This document shows positions 17,665-26,967 of a stretch of DNA of 64,000 nt, in pieces (position 1 is the stretch's first letter; each line of letters starts with the position of its first letter). The notes below the pieces were generated by a model. The model searched no databases. It was not told where the DNA came from and was given only the letters and a program-made list of their open reading frames with translations. Location of the stretch: contig NZ_CAJGBF010000008.1 of assembly GCF_904424705.1 (NCBI RefSeq), positions 62,001 to 126,000 on the forward strand, written 5' to 3'. Source of the DNA: Rossellomorea arthrocnemi (GTDB taxonomy: Bacteria > Bacillota > Bacilli > Bacillales > Bacillaceae_B). The position numbers were made by a program, and so were the translations under genes.

Positions 17665-17706
17665 TTTTTTCCCTCCGAATCAGTCGTTCTTTGCTCTTTG
17701 TATGTA

Positions 17707-18459
17707 CTACTCTAACTCTAAATATACTGGACAATGATCACTACCGATAATTTCAGAGTGTATTTCAGCAGCTTTTATAGTGCCCGCAAGGACTTTAGAC
17801 ACAATAAAATAGTCGATCCTCCAGCCAATATTCCGTTCGCGCACTTTGCTCATATACGACCACCAACTGAAAGCGTCATCCTTTGTCGGATGTAAATATC
17901 GGAAGCTATCGACAAATCCTTCCTTTAGCAGCAAAGTCATTTTCCCTCGTTCTTCATCAGTAAAACCTGAATTCCCCCGGTTTGACTTATCATTTTTCAG
18001 GTCGATTTCAGTATGAGCGACGTTTAAGTCTCCGCATAGAATAACCGGTTTATGACGATTCAATTCCAGAAGATATTCTCTTAATGTATCCTCCCACTGA
18101 AGGCGTTCCTCTATCCTTGAAAGATCCCTTTTCGAATTCAGAGTATAAACATTCACCAAATAGAAAGAATCAAATTCGCATGTAATGACTCTCCCTTCCG
18201 GTTCTATATGTTCTTCATTAAAACCATAAAAAACAGCAAGAGGTTTCTGTTTCGTGAAGACCGCTGTACCAGAGTATCCCTTCCGCTGCGCGTAATTCCA
18301 ATATTGATGATACCCAACTAAATCCAGTGAGATTTGCCCCGCTTGTAGCTTAGTTTCTTGAAGGCAAAAAATATCAGCATCCACTCCATGAAAGTAATCT
18401 AAAAAGCCTTTTTTTACACATGCTCTAATGCCGTTTACATTCCATGATACCAACTTCAT
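17707..18459 (-). CDS. exoA: exodeoxyribonuclease III / AP endonuclease ExoA
   Basis: The 250-residue enzyme cleaves DNA at abasic sites and has 3'-5' exonuclease and 3'-phosphatase activity. All family motifs are present: LVSWNVNGIRA, FCLQETKLQ (catalytic Glu), GYSGTAVF, VNVYTLNS, CGDLNVAH (Asp/Asn), SFRYLHP, WRIDYFIVS and the final SDHCPV (Asp-His). The ATG at 18459 matches the family start; 62 codons upstream in frame have no homology. The best Shine-Dalgarno (AAAGGAG) is 14 bases away, unusually long. A large inverted repeat lies upstream. Confidence 0.93.
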   Translation of the reverse strand: MKLVSWNVNGIRACVKKGFLDYFHGVDADIFCLQETKLQAGQISLDLVGYHQYWNYAQRKGYSGTAVFTKQKPLAVFYGFNEEHIEPEGRVITCEFDSFYLVNVYTLNSKRDLSRIEERLQWEDTLREYLLELNRHKPVILCGDLNVAHTEIDLKNDKSNRGNSGFTDEERGKMTLLLKEGFVDSFRYLHPTKDDAFSWWSYMSKVRERNIGWRIDYFIVSKVLAGTIKAAEIHSEIIGSDHCPVYLELE

Positions 18460-18533
18460 AGTAATCTGCTTAACTCCTTTTCGCCTTTGGTTTTCCCTTA
18501 TTATCCTACCATAAAACCTGTGGTTACCGTTCA

Positions 18534-18580
18534 TTATACTAACATAACAAATCCACTTGTCGTTTATTATGTTAGTATAA
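18534..18580. repeat. 14-bp perfect inverted repeat upstream of exoA
   Basis: TTATACTAACATAA (18534-18547) and TTATGTTAGTATAA (18567-18580) are exact reverse complements separated by 19 bases. On the minus strand the exoA-proximal arm contains TATAAT, a good -10 box, so the pair brackets the probable exoA promoter. It may be a two-site operator; there is no T-run to make it a terminator. Confidence 0.6.
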
Positions 18581-18611
18581 CTTATGTTTTTAATAGATAT
18601 TTTCTCGCAAT

Positions 18612-18637
18612 AAAAACCATGCATGAGCATGGTTTTT
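18612..18637 (-). terminator. terminator of double P-loop ATPase gene
   Basis: AAAAACCATGC and GCATGGTTTTT are perfect arms with a four-base loop, symmetrical and usable on both strands. It lies 63 bases after the stop of the ATPase gene. Confidence 0.8.
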
Positions 18638-18699
18638 AGGTTCATCTACGGTTTAATATTGTACATAAAAATCATTACGTTCTCTCGATACTCTGTAAG

Positions 18700-19794
18700 C
18701 TACTTTTTTATAAACTCATTTATTTCCTGATAAATCTCTTCTCTAATTGTATTCACCTTTGAAAAGTCCATAGCTCTTATATAGATGGATTCAAGTTGTT
18801 CACGAAGGCATTTTGCTTCATTCAGATAAGAGATCGCTTCTTTCATTTTATCCTTATAGGCTTTTGTTGTTCTCTCTATATCAGAAGCAAATTTTTCATC
18901 TGTTCCTTGAGTAATGCATCTTTCATACATATCGATGATTTCATCAGATTCCCGATCAGGAAAGTACTCATGTGGTGCAGTACTATCGAAAATAGCGATT
19001 CCTTTTTCACGGATGATTAACATATCAAGACTATCGGGGTCAAACCCACAATGATAAACTTCAATATCATAGCCCTTCTCTTCTCCGGCAAAAGCAATTT
19101 TCTTTAACATCGTTGACTTTCCTGAACCTGCACGTCCTTTGATAAAGAAGCGCTTTTCGACATCTTCTGTTAAATTCTGAATGTAGTCAACTGCCCCATC
19201 AGGAGTTGCGGCACCTAAGAACCGATGTTTGACTGTAGAGGATTTAGAAAGGCACTTATTTTCAAAGAAATGTGAAATTAACTCATTTGTCAATTCATCC
19301 GCTCTTCCAAAGTCCATATTGGAAATGTAAATTTCTTCAATATCATCATGTGCACGAAGAGATGCTGCAAAGGTGTCATAGGCTTTCTGAAATAATGAAG
19401 CAATTTTATCATTTAACCCCATAATATTTTCCTTGTTCCGGGACAGTTCTTCCCGGTCCCATGCCAATCCTAAATTCACATACTCATCGATTACACCGGG
19501 TGCTTTGGGTTCAATAATATGAGGTGCTGTCCCGTCCACCACCCCCACACCAAATGCTGGAAGGAGAACTCCATCGATGGATTGATTATCAGAAGCACAA
19601 TGTAGATAATCCACGTCTACCCCTTTATTCAGGAATCGTTCCCCCATCATCTTCATCAATGAGGATTTACCCGTTCCAGGACCGCCTTTTAGTATATATA
19701 CCCTTTCCAAACCTTCCAACACCGAATCATATAGACTGTAAAAACCTTTAGCCGTATTACCTCCAGCAAAATAATGACGAATCTTGCCTGTCAC
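18700..19794 (-). CDS. tandem P-loop ATPase (PRK06851-like)
   Basis: The 364-residue protein carries two nucleotide-binding halves: the first Walker A is GGPGTGKSS near residue 38 and the second GRAGSGKST near residue 225. Each half also has a repeat of similar sequence (IEEIYISNMDF and LESIYIRAMDF; FDSTAPHEYFP and DGTAPHIIEP), showing an internal duplication. It matches the uncharacterised family PRK06851. The GTG at 19794 is preferred since AAAGGGTG lies just upstream and the family starts TGKIRHYF; an ATG seven codons earlier is possible. The role is unknown. Confidence 0.75.
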   Translation of the reverse strand: MTGKIRHYFAGGNTAKGFYSLYDSVLEGLERVYILKGGPGTGKSSLMKMMGERFLNKGVDVDYLHCASDNQSIDGVLLPAFGVGVVDGTAPHIIEPKAPGVIDEYVNLGLAWDREELSRNKENIMGLNDKIASLFQKAYDTFAASLRAHDDIEEIYISNMDFGRADELTNELISHFFENKCLSKSSTVKHRFLGAATPDGAVDYIQNLTEDVEKRFFIKGRAGSGKSTMLKKIAFAGEEKGYDIEVYHCGFDPDSLDMLIIREKGIAIFDSTAPHEYFPDRESDEIIDMYERCITQGTDEKFASDIERTTKAYKDKMKEAISYLNEAKCLREQLESIYIRAMDFSKVNTIREEIYQEINEFIKK

Positions 19795-19874
19795 GAAATC
19801 ACCCTTTCCCATCATTTATTTAAACATATGTTGAGGGATCTAAATAGGTGAATACCCAAACTAAAACAATGAAC

Positions 19875-19904
19875 AAAAAAAGCACTTCCACGAATGGAAA
19901 TGCT
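19875..19904 (-). terminator. terminator of AIM24-family gene
   Basis: AGCATTTCCA and TGGAAGTGCT form a hairpin with a four-base loop followed by seven T residues on the minus strand, 20 bases after the stop. Confidence 0.85.
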
Positions 19905-19923
19905 ATTACTATTTCTCTTAGAA

Positions 19924-20721
19924 TCAATCGTCCCCGTTTAGAAAATCCCCGATTCCACCAAGTATACTTCCTTCACCAGTAGAACGGCCTCCTCCTGGAG
20001 CGTTCGCATAGATTCTTTCCGCTAAACGACTGAACGGAAGGGACTGAATCCAAACGGTCCCAGGACCTCGAACAGTAGCAAAAAACATTCCTTCTCCACC
20101 AAGGAAGGCAGATTTGATTTTGCCAACATATTCGATATTGTAGTCCACATCTTTCGTCATGGCCACTAAACAACCCGTGTCCACCCGTAATACTTCCCCT
20201 GGCTGAAGCTCTCTTCTATAAATGGTTCCCCCTGCATGAAGAAAGGCTAACCCATCTCCCTCCAGCTTCTGCATGATAAAGCCTTCTCCACCAAAGAAGC
20301 CTGTTCCCAATTTCTTTTGAAAATCGATCCCAACAGAAACTCCCTTTGCAGCACATAGAAAAGCATCTTTTTGACAAATCACCTTACCGCCTAATTCACT
20401 TAAATCAACAGGAATGATTTTTCCAGGATAAGGTGCTGCAAAAGAAACATGCTTTTTACCCATTCCTTCATTGGTGAATACGGTCATAAACAAGCTTTCA
20501 CCCGTTAGTATACGCTTTCCCGCTCCAACCAATTTTCCAAGAAACCCTCCAGTACCGCTCCCTTGAGATCCGTCACCAAAGATTGTTTCCATCCCTATTC
20601 CATCTTCCATCATCATCATACCACCAGCTTCAGCTACGGCGCTTTCTCCCGGATCCAACTCTATTTCTACAAACTGCATATCGTCCCCGTGCAATTTATA
20701 TTCGATTTCATGTGAATTCAT
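19924..20721 (-). CDS. AIM24 / TIGR00266 family protein
   Basis: The 265-residue beta-rich protein has the AIM24-family features: [22 protein letters not shown] at the N terminus, Gly-rich loops ([25 protein letters not shown]), the paired [22 protein letters not shown] and a Gly-rich C terminus. The fold is a trimeric double-stranded beta helix of unknown biochemical role; it has been linked to membrane or mitochondrial biogenesis in yeast. AGGAGGAATATGG precedes the start. It is monocistronic. Confidence 0.85.
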   Translation of the reverse strand: MNSHEIEYKLHGDDMQFVEIELDPGESAVAEAGGMMMMEDGIGMETIFGDGSQGSGTGGFLGKLVGAGKRILTGESLFMTVFTNEGMGKKHVSFAAPYPGKIIPVDLSELGGKVICQKDAFLCAAKGVSVGIDFQKKLGTGFFGGEGFIMQKLEGDGLAFLHAGGTIYRRELQPGEVLRVDTGCLVAMTKDVDYNIEYVGKIKSAFLGGEGMFFATVRGPGTVWIQSLPFSRLAERIYANAPGGGRSTGEGSILGGIGDFLNGDD

Positions 20722-20821
20722 TCCATATTCCTCCTCAAATTACAAACATATTTACCTATTCTTCAAGTGGAATGAAATTCCCTTCTTGAAATCCATTTTC
20801 ATAATAGTAAGATTTTAAACT

Positions 20822-20858
20822 AAAAAACCCCTTCTCCGGATTATTCTAAGAAGGGGTC
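20822..20858 (-). terminator. terminator of speD
   Basis: ACCCCTTCT and AGAAGGGGT form the stem, followed on the minus strand by six T residues, nine bases after the speD stop codon. Confidence 0.85.
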
Positions 20859-20867
20859 TCTATAATC

Positions 20868-21680
20868 TTACGGCATGGAAATATTCTTACCATAAAAGAT
20901 TTCATCCATTTCCATTTTCACCTTGTCTGTAATCTCTTCAACCTCACCATCTTCGAGTCTGTCCTTTGTATAACCAAATAAATAGTTGTTTAAATCAAAC
21001 TCCTTCAACTTACATTTTGTATGGAAAATATTTTGCGGATAGACATTCACATCGATCATGTCGTACTCATCCTTAATTTCTTCTGGAATGTAATTCTGTA
21101 TCGAATTGATGTCATGGTCGATAAATAGCTTTCTTCCGTTAATATCCCTTGTAAACCCTCTCACCCGATAATCCATCGTCATGATGTCCGTGTCGAAGGA
21201 GTGGATCAGATAGTTCAATGCCTTAAGGGGAGAAATTTCCCCGCATGTAGACACATCGATATCTGCCCTGAATGTAGAAATCCCTTCATGTGGGTGATAC
21301 TCTGGATAAGTATGGACCGTTATATGACTCTTATCAAGATGCATTGTCACAGCGGATGGCAACGGACCGGGAGATTCATCAAAATGCTCCGTCGGCACTT
21401 CGACGATCGGTCCTTCCGATACCAGGATTGTCACACTCGCCCCCTGGGGAACGTAGTCCTGCTTCGATATGTTCAGCACATGTGCACCGATAATATCCGA
21501 AACATGTGTGAGGATATTCGTCAGTCGATCGGCGTTGTACTGCTCATCAATGTATTCAATATATGCTTCCCGTTCTTCCCTTGTCTTTGTATAGCAGATA
21601 TCATACATATTAAAACTTAATGATTTCGTTAAGTTATTGAATTCATGCAGCTGGATTCGTTCTTCATGAGATAATTTCAT
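20868..21680 (-). CDS. speD: S-adenosylmethionine decarboxylase, large (E. coli-type) form
   Basis: The 270-residue pyruvoyl enzyme precursor decarboxylates SAM to give the aminopropyl donor for spermidine. It aligns with Escherichia coli SpeD from [10 protein letters not shown] through [25 protein letters not shown] (self-cleavage between Lys and Ser), [11 protein letters not shown] (active-site Cys), [11 protein letters not shown] and [11 protein letters not shown] to FYGKN. Bacillus subtilis SpeD is a much shorter protein of about 126 residues, so this is the other bacterial class. No spermidine synthase gene is adjacent. It has its own terminator and no partner gene. Confidence 0.93.
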   Translation of the reverse strand: MKLSHEERIQLHEFNNLTKSLSFNMYDICYTKTREEREAYIEYIDEQYNADRLTNILTHVSDIIGAHVLNISKQDYVPQGASVTILVSEGPIVEVPTEHFDESPGPLPSAVTMHLDKSHITVHTYPEYHPHEGISTFRADIDVSTCGEISPLKALNYLIHSFDTDIMTMDYRVRGFTRDINGRKLFIDHDINSIQNYIPEEIKDEYDMIDVNVYPQNIFHTKCKLKEFDLNNYLFGYTKDRLEDGEVEEITDKVKMEMDEIFYGKNISMP

Positions 21681-21874
21681 TTGAGCATTTCCCCTTATAT
21701 GTAATATTTGTGAGTATGCCTTTTCAGTTATCTTACCCAGACCCCAGCTTACTAAAACAGGTAGTTTTGATTGAAGGCGGCGTAGAGTGGGTACTGAATA
21801 AAGTGAGTAAGCCTTTCTCTTTTTACTTCTTTATGAATTTGGATACAATGGAAGGTAGAATGGAGTGTTAGCCT

Positions 21875-23005
21875 TTGAGACGATTATTTATTTTTATCAC
21901 AATCATTGTGGTTGCTTATATATCTAAACCCGCTTGGGAAGAAAAAGTAGAAGCGACAGGCTTCGATTCAGTCCTCTATAAAATTGAAGAAATGAAGAAT
22001 AACCCTAAAGTACAGGATACCTTTGATGAAATTTATCAAAAAGTTAACCTACTTCTAATAAAATTGGACGAATCATTCCGGGATTTGGAACAACCCACTG
22101 ACACAAATAATGAAGAGTCTGCGGAGAAGCCGACCTTAACAGTACCAAGTGAACAAAAATTTTCCATCTATAATATTGAAATCGGGGATTCCGAAGAAAG
22201 TGTCGAGGAAGAACTCGGTGAAGCAAAGAGAAAATCAAGCAACGAATACGGAGTTTCATGGTATGCCTATCATGAAAACTACCGAAATTTCTTAATGGTC
22301 TCCTATGATCAAAACCAACAGGTGAATGGCCTCTTCACAAATCAAGATCTCCTCTCTTCTGATTCAGGGATTAAGATAGGCGTAACCAAAGAGGTAGTAC
22401 AGAAAGAACTTGGTGAGCCATTAACGAATATTCGAAAGGGACTGACATTATATCAGCTGCAAAATAACGGAGAACAGGATGTATACAAAGTCGATGGCAG
22501 CTATGTGACCGTCTTTTATGATAAGCATGAAAATGACACCGTGACCGCCATTCAGATCATCGACGAGACTTTAGAAGCCAATAAGAAAAACTTCTATACC
22601 AAGGCAAGCTCTGAATTAAAGGAAGGGTTTGAATTCCAGCTATTCGACCTTACCAATGCCACTCGTGTAGAAAAAGGACTGAACGTTCTCTCATGGGATA
22701 GTCAAGTAAGAGACACAGCGAGGAAACATAGTCTCGATATGGCGGAACAGGACTATTTCAGTCACACGAATCTTGATGGACAATCACCATTTGATCGAAT
22801 GGAGGAAGATCAGGTAGCCTTTCGTACTGCCGGAGAAAACCTGGCATACGGACAATTAAGTTCCATCTTCGCCCACGAAGGACTAATGAATTCCAAAGGT
22901 CACAGAGAGAATATTCTGCAGTCACACTACGAACATTTGGGCATCGGGGTCGCTTTTAACGAAAAATCCCAGCCTTACTATACAGAGAATTTTTATAGTA
23001 ATTAA
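21875..23005 (+). CDS. CAP-domain (SCP/PR-1-like) exported protein, YlbC-like
   Basis: The 376-residue protein starts with TTG at 21875 (GGAG 8-9 bases upstream) and a hydrophobic N-terminal segment LFIFITIIVVAYIS that acts as a signal anchor. The middle (about residues 95-235) is a CAP-associated N domain with two repeats built around IGDSEESVEEELGEAKRKS and IGVTKEVVQKELGEPLTN. The C-terminal CAP domain has NATRVEKGLNVLSWD, HSLDMAEQDYFSHTNLDGQSPFDR and GHRENILQSHYEHLGIGVAF. The domain order matches Bacillus YlbC. The structured tandem repeats begin at the base after its stop codon. Confidence 0.82.
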   Translation: MRRLFIFITIIVVAYISKPAWEEKVEATGFDSVLYKIEEMKNNPKVQDTFDEIYQKVNLLLIKLDESFRDLEQPTDTNNEESAEKPTLTVPSEQKFSIYNIEIGDSEESVEEELGEAKRKSSNEYGVSWYAYHENYRNFLMVSYDQNQQVNGLFTNQDLLSSDSGIKIGVTKEVVQKELGEPLTNIRKGLTLYQLQNNGEQDVYKVDGSYVTVFYDKHENDTVTAIQIIDETLEANKKNFYTKASSELKEGFEFQLFDLTNATRVEKGLNVLSWDSQVRDTARKHSLDMAEQDYFSHTNLDGQSPFDRMEEDQVAFRTAGENLAYGQLSSIFAHEGLMNSKGHRENILQSHYEHLGIGVAFNEKSQPYYTENFYSN

Positions 23006-23380
23006 CAAAAGCGCAAGCGGCTTGAACAGAGGCGACAAGCTTATGTCGATCCAGCCGGGAAGGCGCCCTTTGCCTTCCTGGCTGGATTGGCATAAGACCT
23101 CGAGCCTCTAGCCGCTGGAGCTGGACGAAACAAAAGCGCAAGCGGCCTGAACAGAGGCGACAAGCTTATGTCGATCCAGCCGGGAAGGCGCCCTTTGCCT
23201 TCCTGGATGGATTGGCATAAGACCTCGAGCCTCTAGCCGCTGGAGCTGGACGAAACAAAAGCGCAAGCGGCTTGAACAGAGGCGACAAGCTTATGTCGAT
23301 CCAGTCGGGAAGGCGCCCTTTGCCTTCCTGGCTGGATTGGCATAAGACCTCGAGCCTCTAGCCGCTGGAGCTGGACGAAA
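23006..23380 (+). repeat. three tandem copies of a 125-bp structured repeat
   Basis: Units at 23006-23130, 23131-23255 and 23256-23380 are all 125 bases and differ at only a few positions. Each folds on itself: AGCGGC with GCCGCT, AGAGGC with GCCTCT, CTTATG with CATAAG, ATCCAGCC with GGCTGGAT and GGGAAGGC with GCCTTCC, giving a long broken hairpin. The array begins at the base after the CAP-gene stop codon. Diverged relatives lie at 32145 and 48163. Confidence 0.92.
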
Positions 23381-23381
23381 T

Positions 23382-23418
23382 AAAAGCAAGCGGAAAAAGT
23401 TTTCCAGCTTGCTTTTTT
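23382..23418. terminator. bidirectional terminator after repeat array
   Basis: AAAGCAAGC-GGAAA and TTTCC-AGCTTGCTTT form a stem with T-runs on both strands. It can end the CAP/repeat transcript and the convergent DsbA-family gene. Confidence 0.75.
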
Positions 23419-23439
23419 CGTTATTCTAACACCAACAGA

Positions 23440-24159
23440 TTACGACTTGGACGGGGGGATTTCGCATCCATTTTCATCACATGCCATACCATCCGTTCCA
23501 AGAGGTTGAAGAGGTGCCATTTCACTTTCCTCTTCCCACACTTTTTGGATGGAATTCAAGAATACATCACTTGGCTGTGCACCGGATATCGCATACTTAC
23601 GATTGATTACAAAGAACGGTACACCCTGGACACCGATTTGTCCTGCTTGGTCTTCATCCATGCGAACCTCTTGAGAGTGATCACTGCCAGAAAGAACCGT
23701 TTCAGCTTCTTTTTCATCTAGTCCAGCTTGTTTCGCGAATTCTACGAGAGTATCCTTGTCACCAATATGTTTAGATAGGGTAAAGTGTGCATGCAACAGG
23801 ATTTCAGTCATCTCTGCTTCTTTTCCTTTTAATTTTGCATATTTAGTAAGGCGGTGAGCATCAAACGTATTCGTCGGTATATTAGTATCAAATTGAAAAT
23901 CAAGGCCGACCGTCGCCGCCTGCTGACTCATGCTATCGGTCATGTTTTTTGCTTGCTCGATCGATGTACCATATTTTTTAGAAAGTAGTTCTTGAATACT
24001 ATATTCTGTATGAACTGGAGCACCGGGATCAAGCTCAAAGCTTTTAAATTCTATCTCAACCTTATCCCTTTGAGGGAATTTCTCGAGTGCCATTTCCAAA
24101 TGGCGTTTTCCTATATAGCAAAATGGACATACATAATCAGACCAGACTTCAATCTTCAA
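23440..24159 (-). CDS. DsbA-family oxidoreductase (FrnE-like)
   Basis: The 239-residue cytosolic thioredoxin-fold protein has the active site SDYVCPFCYIGKRHLE at residues 7-22 and the cis-Pro loop GVQGVPFFVINRKYAISGAQP near residue 190, the layout of FrnE and Bacillus YwbO. A C-terminal CDENGCE adds a second Cys pair. The start is TTG at 24159, with TGAGGTG six bases upstream, giving the family's usual N terminus. It probably acts as a dithiol-disulfide isomerase or reductase; FrnE of Deinococcus is linked to oxidative stress tolerance. Confidence 0.82.
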   Translation of the reverse strand: MKIEVWSDYVCPFCYIGKRHLEMALEKFPQRDKVEIEFKSFELDPGAPVHTEYSIQELLSKKYGTSIEQAKNMTDSMSQQAATVGLDFQFDTNIPTNTFDAHRLTKYAKLKGKEAEMTEILLHAHFTLSKHIGDKDTLVEFAKQAGLDEKEAETVLSGSDHSQEVRMDEDQAGQIGVQGVPFFVINRKYAISGAQPSDVFLNSIQKVWEEESEMAPLQPLGTDGMACDENGCEIPPSKS

Positions 24160-24244
24160 TTGTAACACCTCAATCATCATTTTCAATTCGTATTTGATCG
24201 TATCACAGAACCTTCAATCTTACTTAAGATTTGCTCATGAATTA

Positions 24245-26824
24245 TTAATGGGAAGGCTTTCTCCTCGTTCTTCTTTTTACTCTTCCTGTATGACATCGAT
24301 CACAAATGGGGAACCCGAAGTTCGGTGGAAGCTTCTTACCACATTGTTTGCACATATGGGTTAAACTTGTCACCTCAGTCCTGAGACTTTCGTGAACTCC
24401 ATCAGCAATTTCAATACGGATCCTTTCCCAGTAGTATGCCTCCGTCTGTCTGCCCAAACGATATAAAAACAAGAGATGTAGACCGACCGCCTTATACGAA
24501 ACTTCTTTTTGCTCAAGGTTTTTATTCTTTAGCTGAGGTTCCGGTAAGTCTTCCCCGTCTACTATTGCATGCATACACGCAAGCCACTGCTCTGTCAGCA
24601 GAGCTTCTTTTTTGGAGAAAGGAAGATGTAGAAATCCGTACAGGTCATTTAGAGAAAGCTTTGCTTCAATATCAGTTTCACGAATTAATTCATATAGCTC
24701 CCTCTCTTCATAGAGAGAAGCTTTCTCTGTTCCAAATGGACTTTCGAACTTGTCCCAAAGAGAGAAAAACGTATCCATGTTATGGTAATGACGTTGGAAA
24801 CGTTCAAACACACCACTTGTAGGTGCGATGGCAAACGTCTCGAGAGATTGGTCAGGCTTGTCGAGGAGCTGTTTCATTACTTTTATATCCTTCGAGAAAG
24901 CCACTTTTCCCTCATTATAGATTCCTTTTCGCCCTGCGCGACCAGCAATCTGCTTTACTTCTTGTGAAGTCAGTCTTCTCCTTCTCGTTCCATCAAACTT
25001 ATCCGTCTCCAGGAATACAATCCTGCGTATCGGTAAGTTTAACCCCATCCCGATTGCATCGGTCGCAACAATCATATTTGTTTTCCCTTTGATGAACTGC
25101 ATCATCTGCTTCTTCCTTGTTTCAGGAGGCATGCTTCCGTAGATCATGCTGACTTTATGTCCGCTGTTTTGTAACCTCGAAGCGGTATCCAACACCTTCT
25201 TCCTCGAAAAACAAACAATGGCATCCCCTTTTTTAGCATGTCTTAATTGAAATTCTTTTGATTCTACCTCAAGAGGAATGTCTCTTTTATAATCATGAAT
25301 CTCGACGTTACCTTCTCCGACCAATTCCAATAGAAGCTGACGTACGTTTTCACTTCCAATTATATGGACCTCTTTGGCTCTCGCCTTCGTAATGGCACGA
25401 TACCACGAAAAGCCCCTATCCTGATCGGCAAGCATTTGGGACTCATCAATCACAATTACTTCATATTCATCTTTTTCACGAAACATTTCCACAGTTGATG
25501 AAACATGTTTTGCAAAAGGCACTTCCTTTTCTTCTTCCCCAGTTTTCAGGATGCAAGGGACGCCGTCGGCATTCAATGAATCGAATATTTCAAGGGCAAG
25601 TAAACGAAGTGGTGCCAAATACATACCGCTCCGTGCTGCTTTCATACGGCTGATCGCATGATGAGTTTTCCCTGTATTGGTTTCACCGATATGGAGAATA
25701 TAGTGAATATCACCTCGAAAAGAGGGGCTATATTCCCTTCCAAAAATGTCTTCTAATACTCTTTTTTCTTCTTCTTGCTTTCGTTTTAGTTCAGCCAATT
25801 CAGCTGCCTTTCTTTCCTCCCGTTTCGCGAGATCCTTTTCATACAGTGAAAGGTGCACATCGGCATCATATGGAAGATCAACAAGTTTGTGTAAATCCTC
25901 TATGTACTCCTCTTGAATCGTAGTGAAAAATTTCGACTTTAACGTCAGCAGAAAATGATGACTTAGTCTGCTCAGCCTTTCTTCTGAAAGTTCCTGCCCG
26001 TATATATTATGATAATCCTTTTTTAAGTCTTCGGGCATGAGCTGTAAAAGAGAGCGATAAACGACCTGCTCGGTATGATAATAGACAAATCGCTCATAAG
26101 GATAGAAATAAGTCTCATATTCCCACACATGCCCATCCCAATGTTCGCTCTTTTTGTGAATCGATCCGGTGAATTCCTTCAGAAAATCAGATACGGATTT
26201 GAAGTAGCCGATTGTAAAGCTGCCTTCTTCTTCTAATTTCTCCTCCAGCATATACGGCTCAACAGGTCGGTATTTTGATTTGCTTCTGATATCGTTTATA
26301 CATTTATGAGCAAATAAGGAACGTAATTCAACATACCAATGATCTTCAAGATGCCACGTTTGATGGTTAATGAATGAAAGGATCTTTTTTTGGATTTCTT
26401 TTTGAAGGACGGCCAGCTTTTTTTCTTCTTTTACTGTAACATATGCCTCTCGAACCTTTTGATGGCACTTTTTCCAACCTTCCTCAGAAATTGGTTTTTC
26501 CTTTAGCCAGTTTAAGATATTAAATGAGTGATATTCCCTGATTTCATTCCGGAACAATTTATTGATCAATTTCTTATCTGTACCTTCAATATCGTAACCT
26601 TTCTCACGCAGAAATGCTTTCTTATGACTGCGAAGGACATCGTTGGTTACTTTGTTCAACCATATATTCAACCATATTTGGTGAAAAAAAGCGCTTCTTT
26701 CTTTTATATAGTCCTGGAATGAAGGGCACGTTTCCTTTTTCTCAAGGAATAGTTTGATATCATCCTTTATTTTCCGTTTTGTTTCTTCTATGGCTTCTTC
26801 TCGAAGTATGTGAAGCTTTTGCAT
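24245..26824 (-). CDS. SUV3-like SF2 RNA helicase
   Basis: The 859-residue protein has an N-terminal helical region of about 350 residues with no clear motif, then a helicase core: Walker A GETNTGKTHHA, motif Ia APLRLLALEIF, motif II VIDESQ (the DESQ variant), motif III-like IGSENVRQLL, motif IV AIVCFSRKKV, motif V VATDAIGMGLNLPI and motif VI QIAGRAGRKG. These are the SUV3/Suv3p mitochondrial-degradosome helicase motifs. The C terminus ends with a zinc ribbon CKQCG...CDRCH and a basic tail. It is expected to unwind structured RNA or RNA-DNA. AAGGGG precedes the start. Confidence 0.85.
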   Translation of the reverse strand: MQKLHILREEAIEETKRKIKDDIKLFLEKKETCPSFQDYIKERSAFFHQIWLNIWLNKVTNDVLRSHKKAFLREKGYDIEGTDKKLINKLFRNEIREYHSFNILNWLKEKPISEEGWKKCHQKVREAYVTVKEEKKLAVLQKEIQKKILSFINHQTWHLEDHWYVELRSLFAHKCINDIRSKSKYRPVEPYMLEEKLEEEGSFTIGYFKSVSDFLKEFTGSIHKKSEHWDGHVWEYETYFYPYERFVYYHTEQVVYRSLLQLMPEDLKKDYHNIYGQELSEERLSRLSHHFLLTLKSKFFTTIQEEYIEDLHKLVDLPYDADVHLSLYEKDLAKREERKAAELAELKRKQEEEKRVLEDIFGREYSPSFRGDIHYILHIGETNTGKTHHAISRMKAARSGMYLAPLRLLALEIFDSLNADGVPCILKTGEEEKEVPFAKHVSSTVEMFREKDEYEVIVIDESQMLADQDRGFSWYRAITKARAKEVHIIGSENVRQLLLELVGEGNVEIHDYKRDIPLEVESKEFQLRHAKKGDAIVCFSRKKVLDTASRLQNSGHKVSMIYGSMPPETRKKQMMQFIKGKTNMIVATDAIGMGLNLPIRRIVFLETDKFDGTRRRRLTSQEVKQIAGRAGRKGIYNEGKVAFSKDIKVMKQLLDKPDQSLETFAIAPTSGVFERFQRHYHNMDTFFSLWDKFESPFGTEKASLYEERELYELIRETDIEAKLSLNDLYGFLHLPFSKKEALLTEQWLACMHAIVDGEDLPEPQLKNKNLEQKEVSYKAVGLHLLFLYRLGRQTEAYYWERIRIEIADGVHESLRTEVTSLTHMCKQCGKKLPPNFGFPICDRCHTGRVKRRTRRKPSH

Positions 26825-26967
26825 GATAAGACCCCTTTTTACGTTTACGGATTACGTATTAGTGTATGTATTTCTTTTCTATCTAACAATAATTCTCTTG
26901 CTCAAATACAACATTATATCATACAGCCAAGGGTTCTTTCATACTAAATGGATGCATGCTCAACTGC

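Noticed and set aside
18459..18465. ATT start codon two codons upstream for exoA
   Set aside because: Spacing from AAAGGAG would be better, but ATT starts are rare and the family begins at the ATG; noted only as an alternative.
23006..23380. Tandem repeats as a possible CRISPR array
   Set aside because: The three units are contiguous 125-base copies without unique spacers, and no cas gene is in the window.
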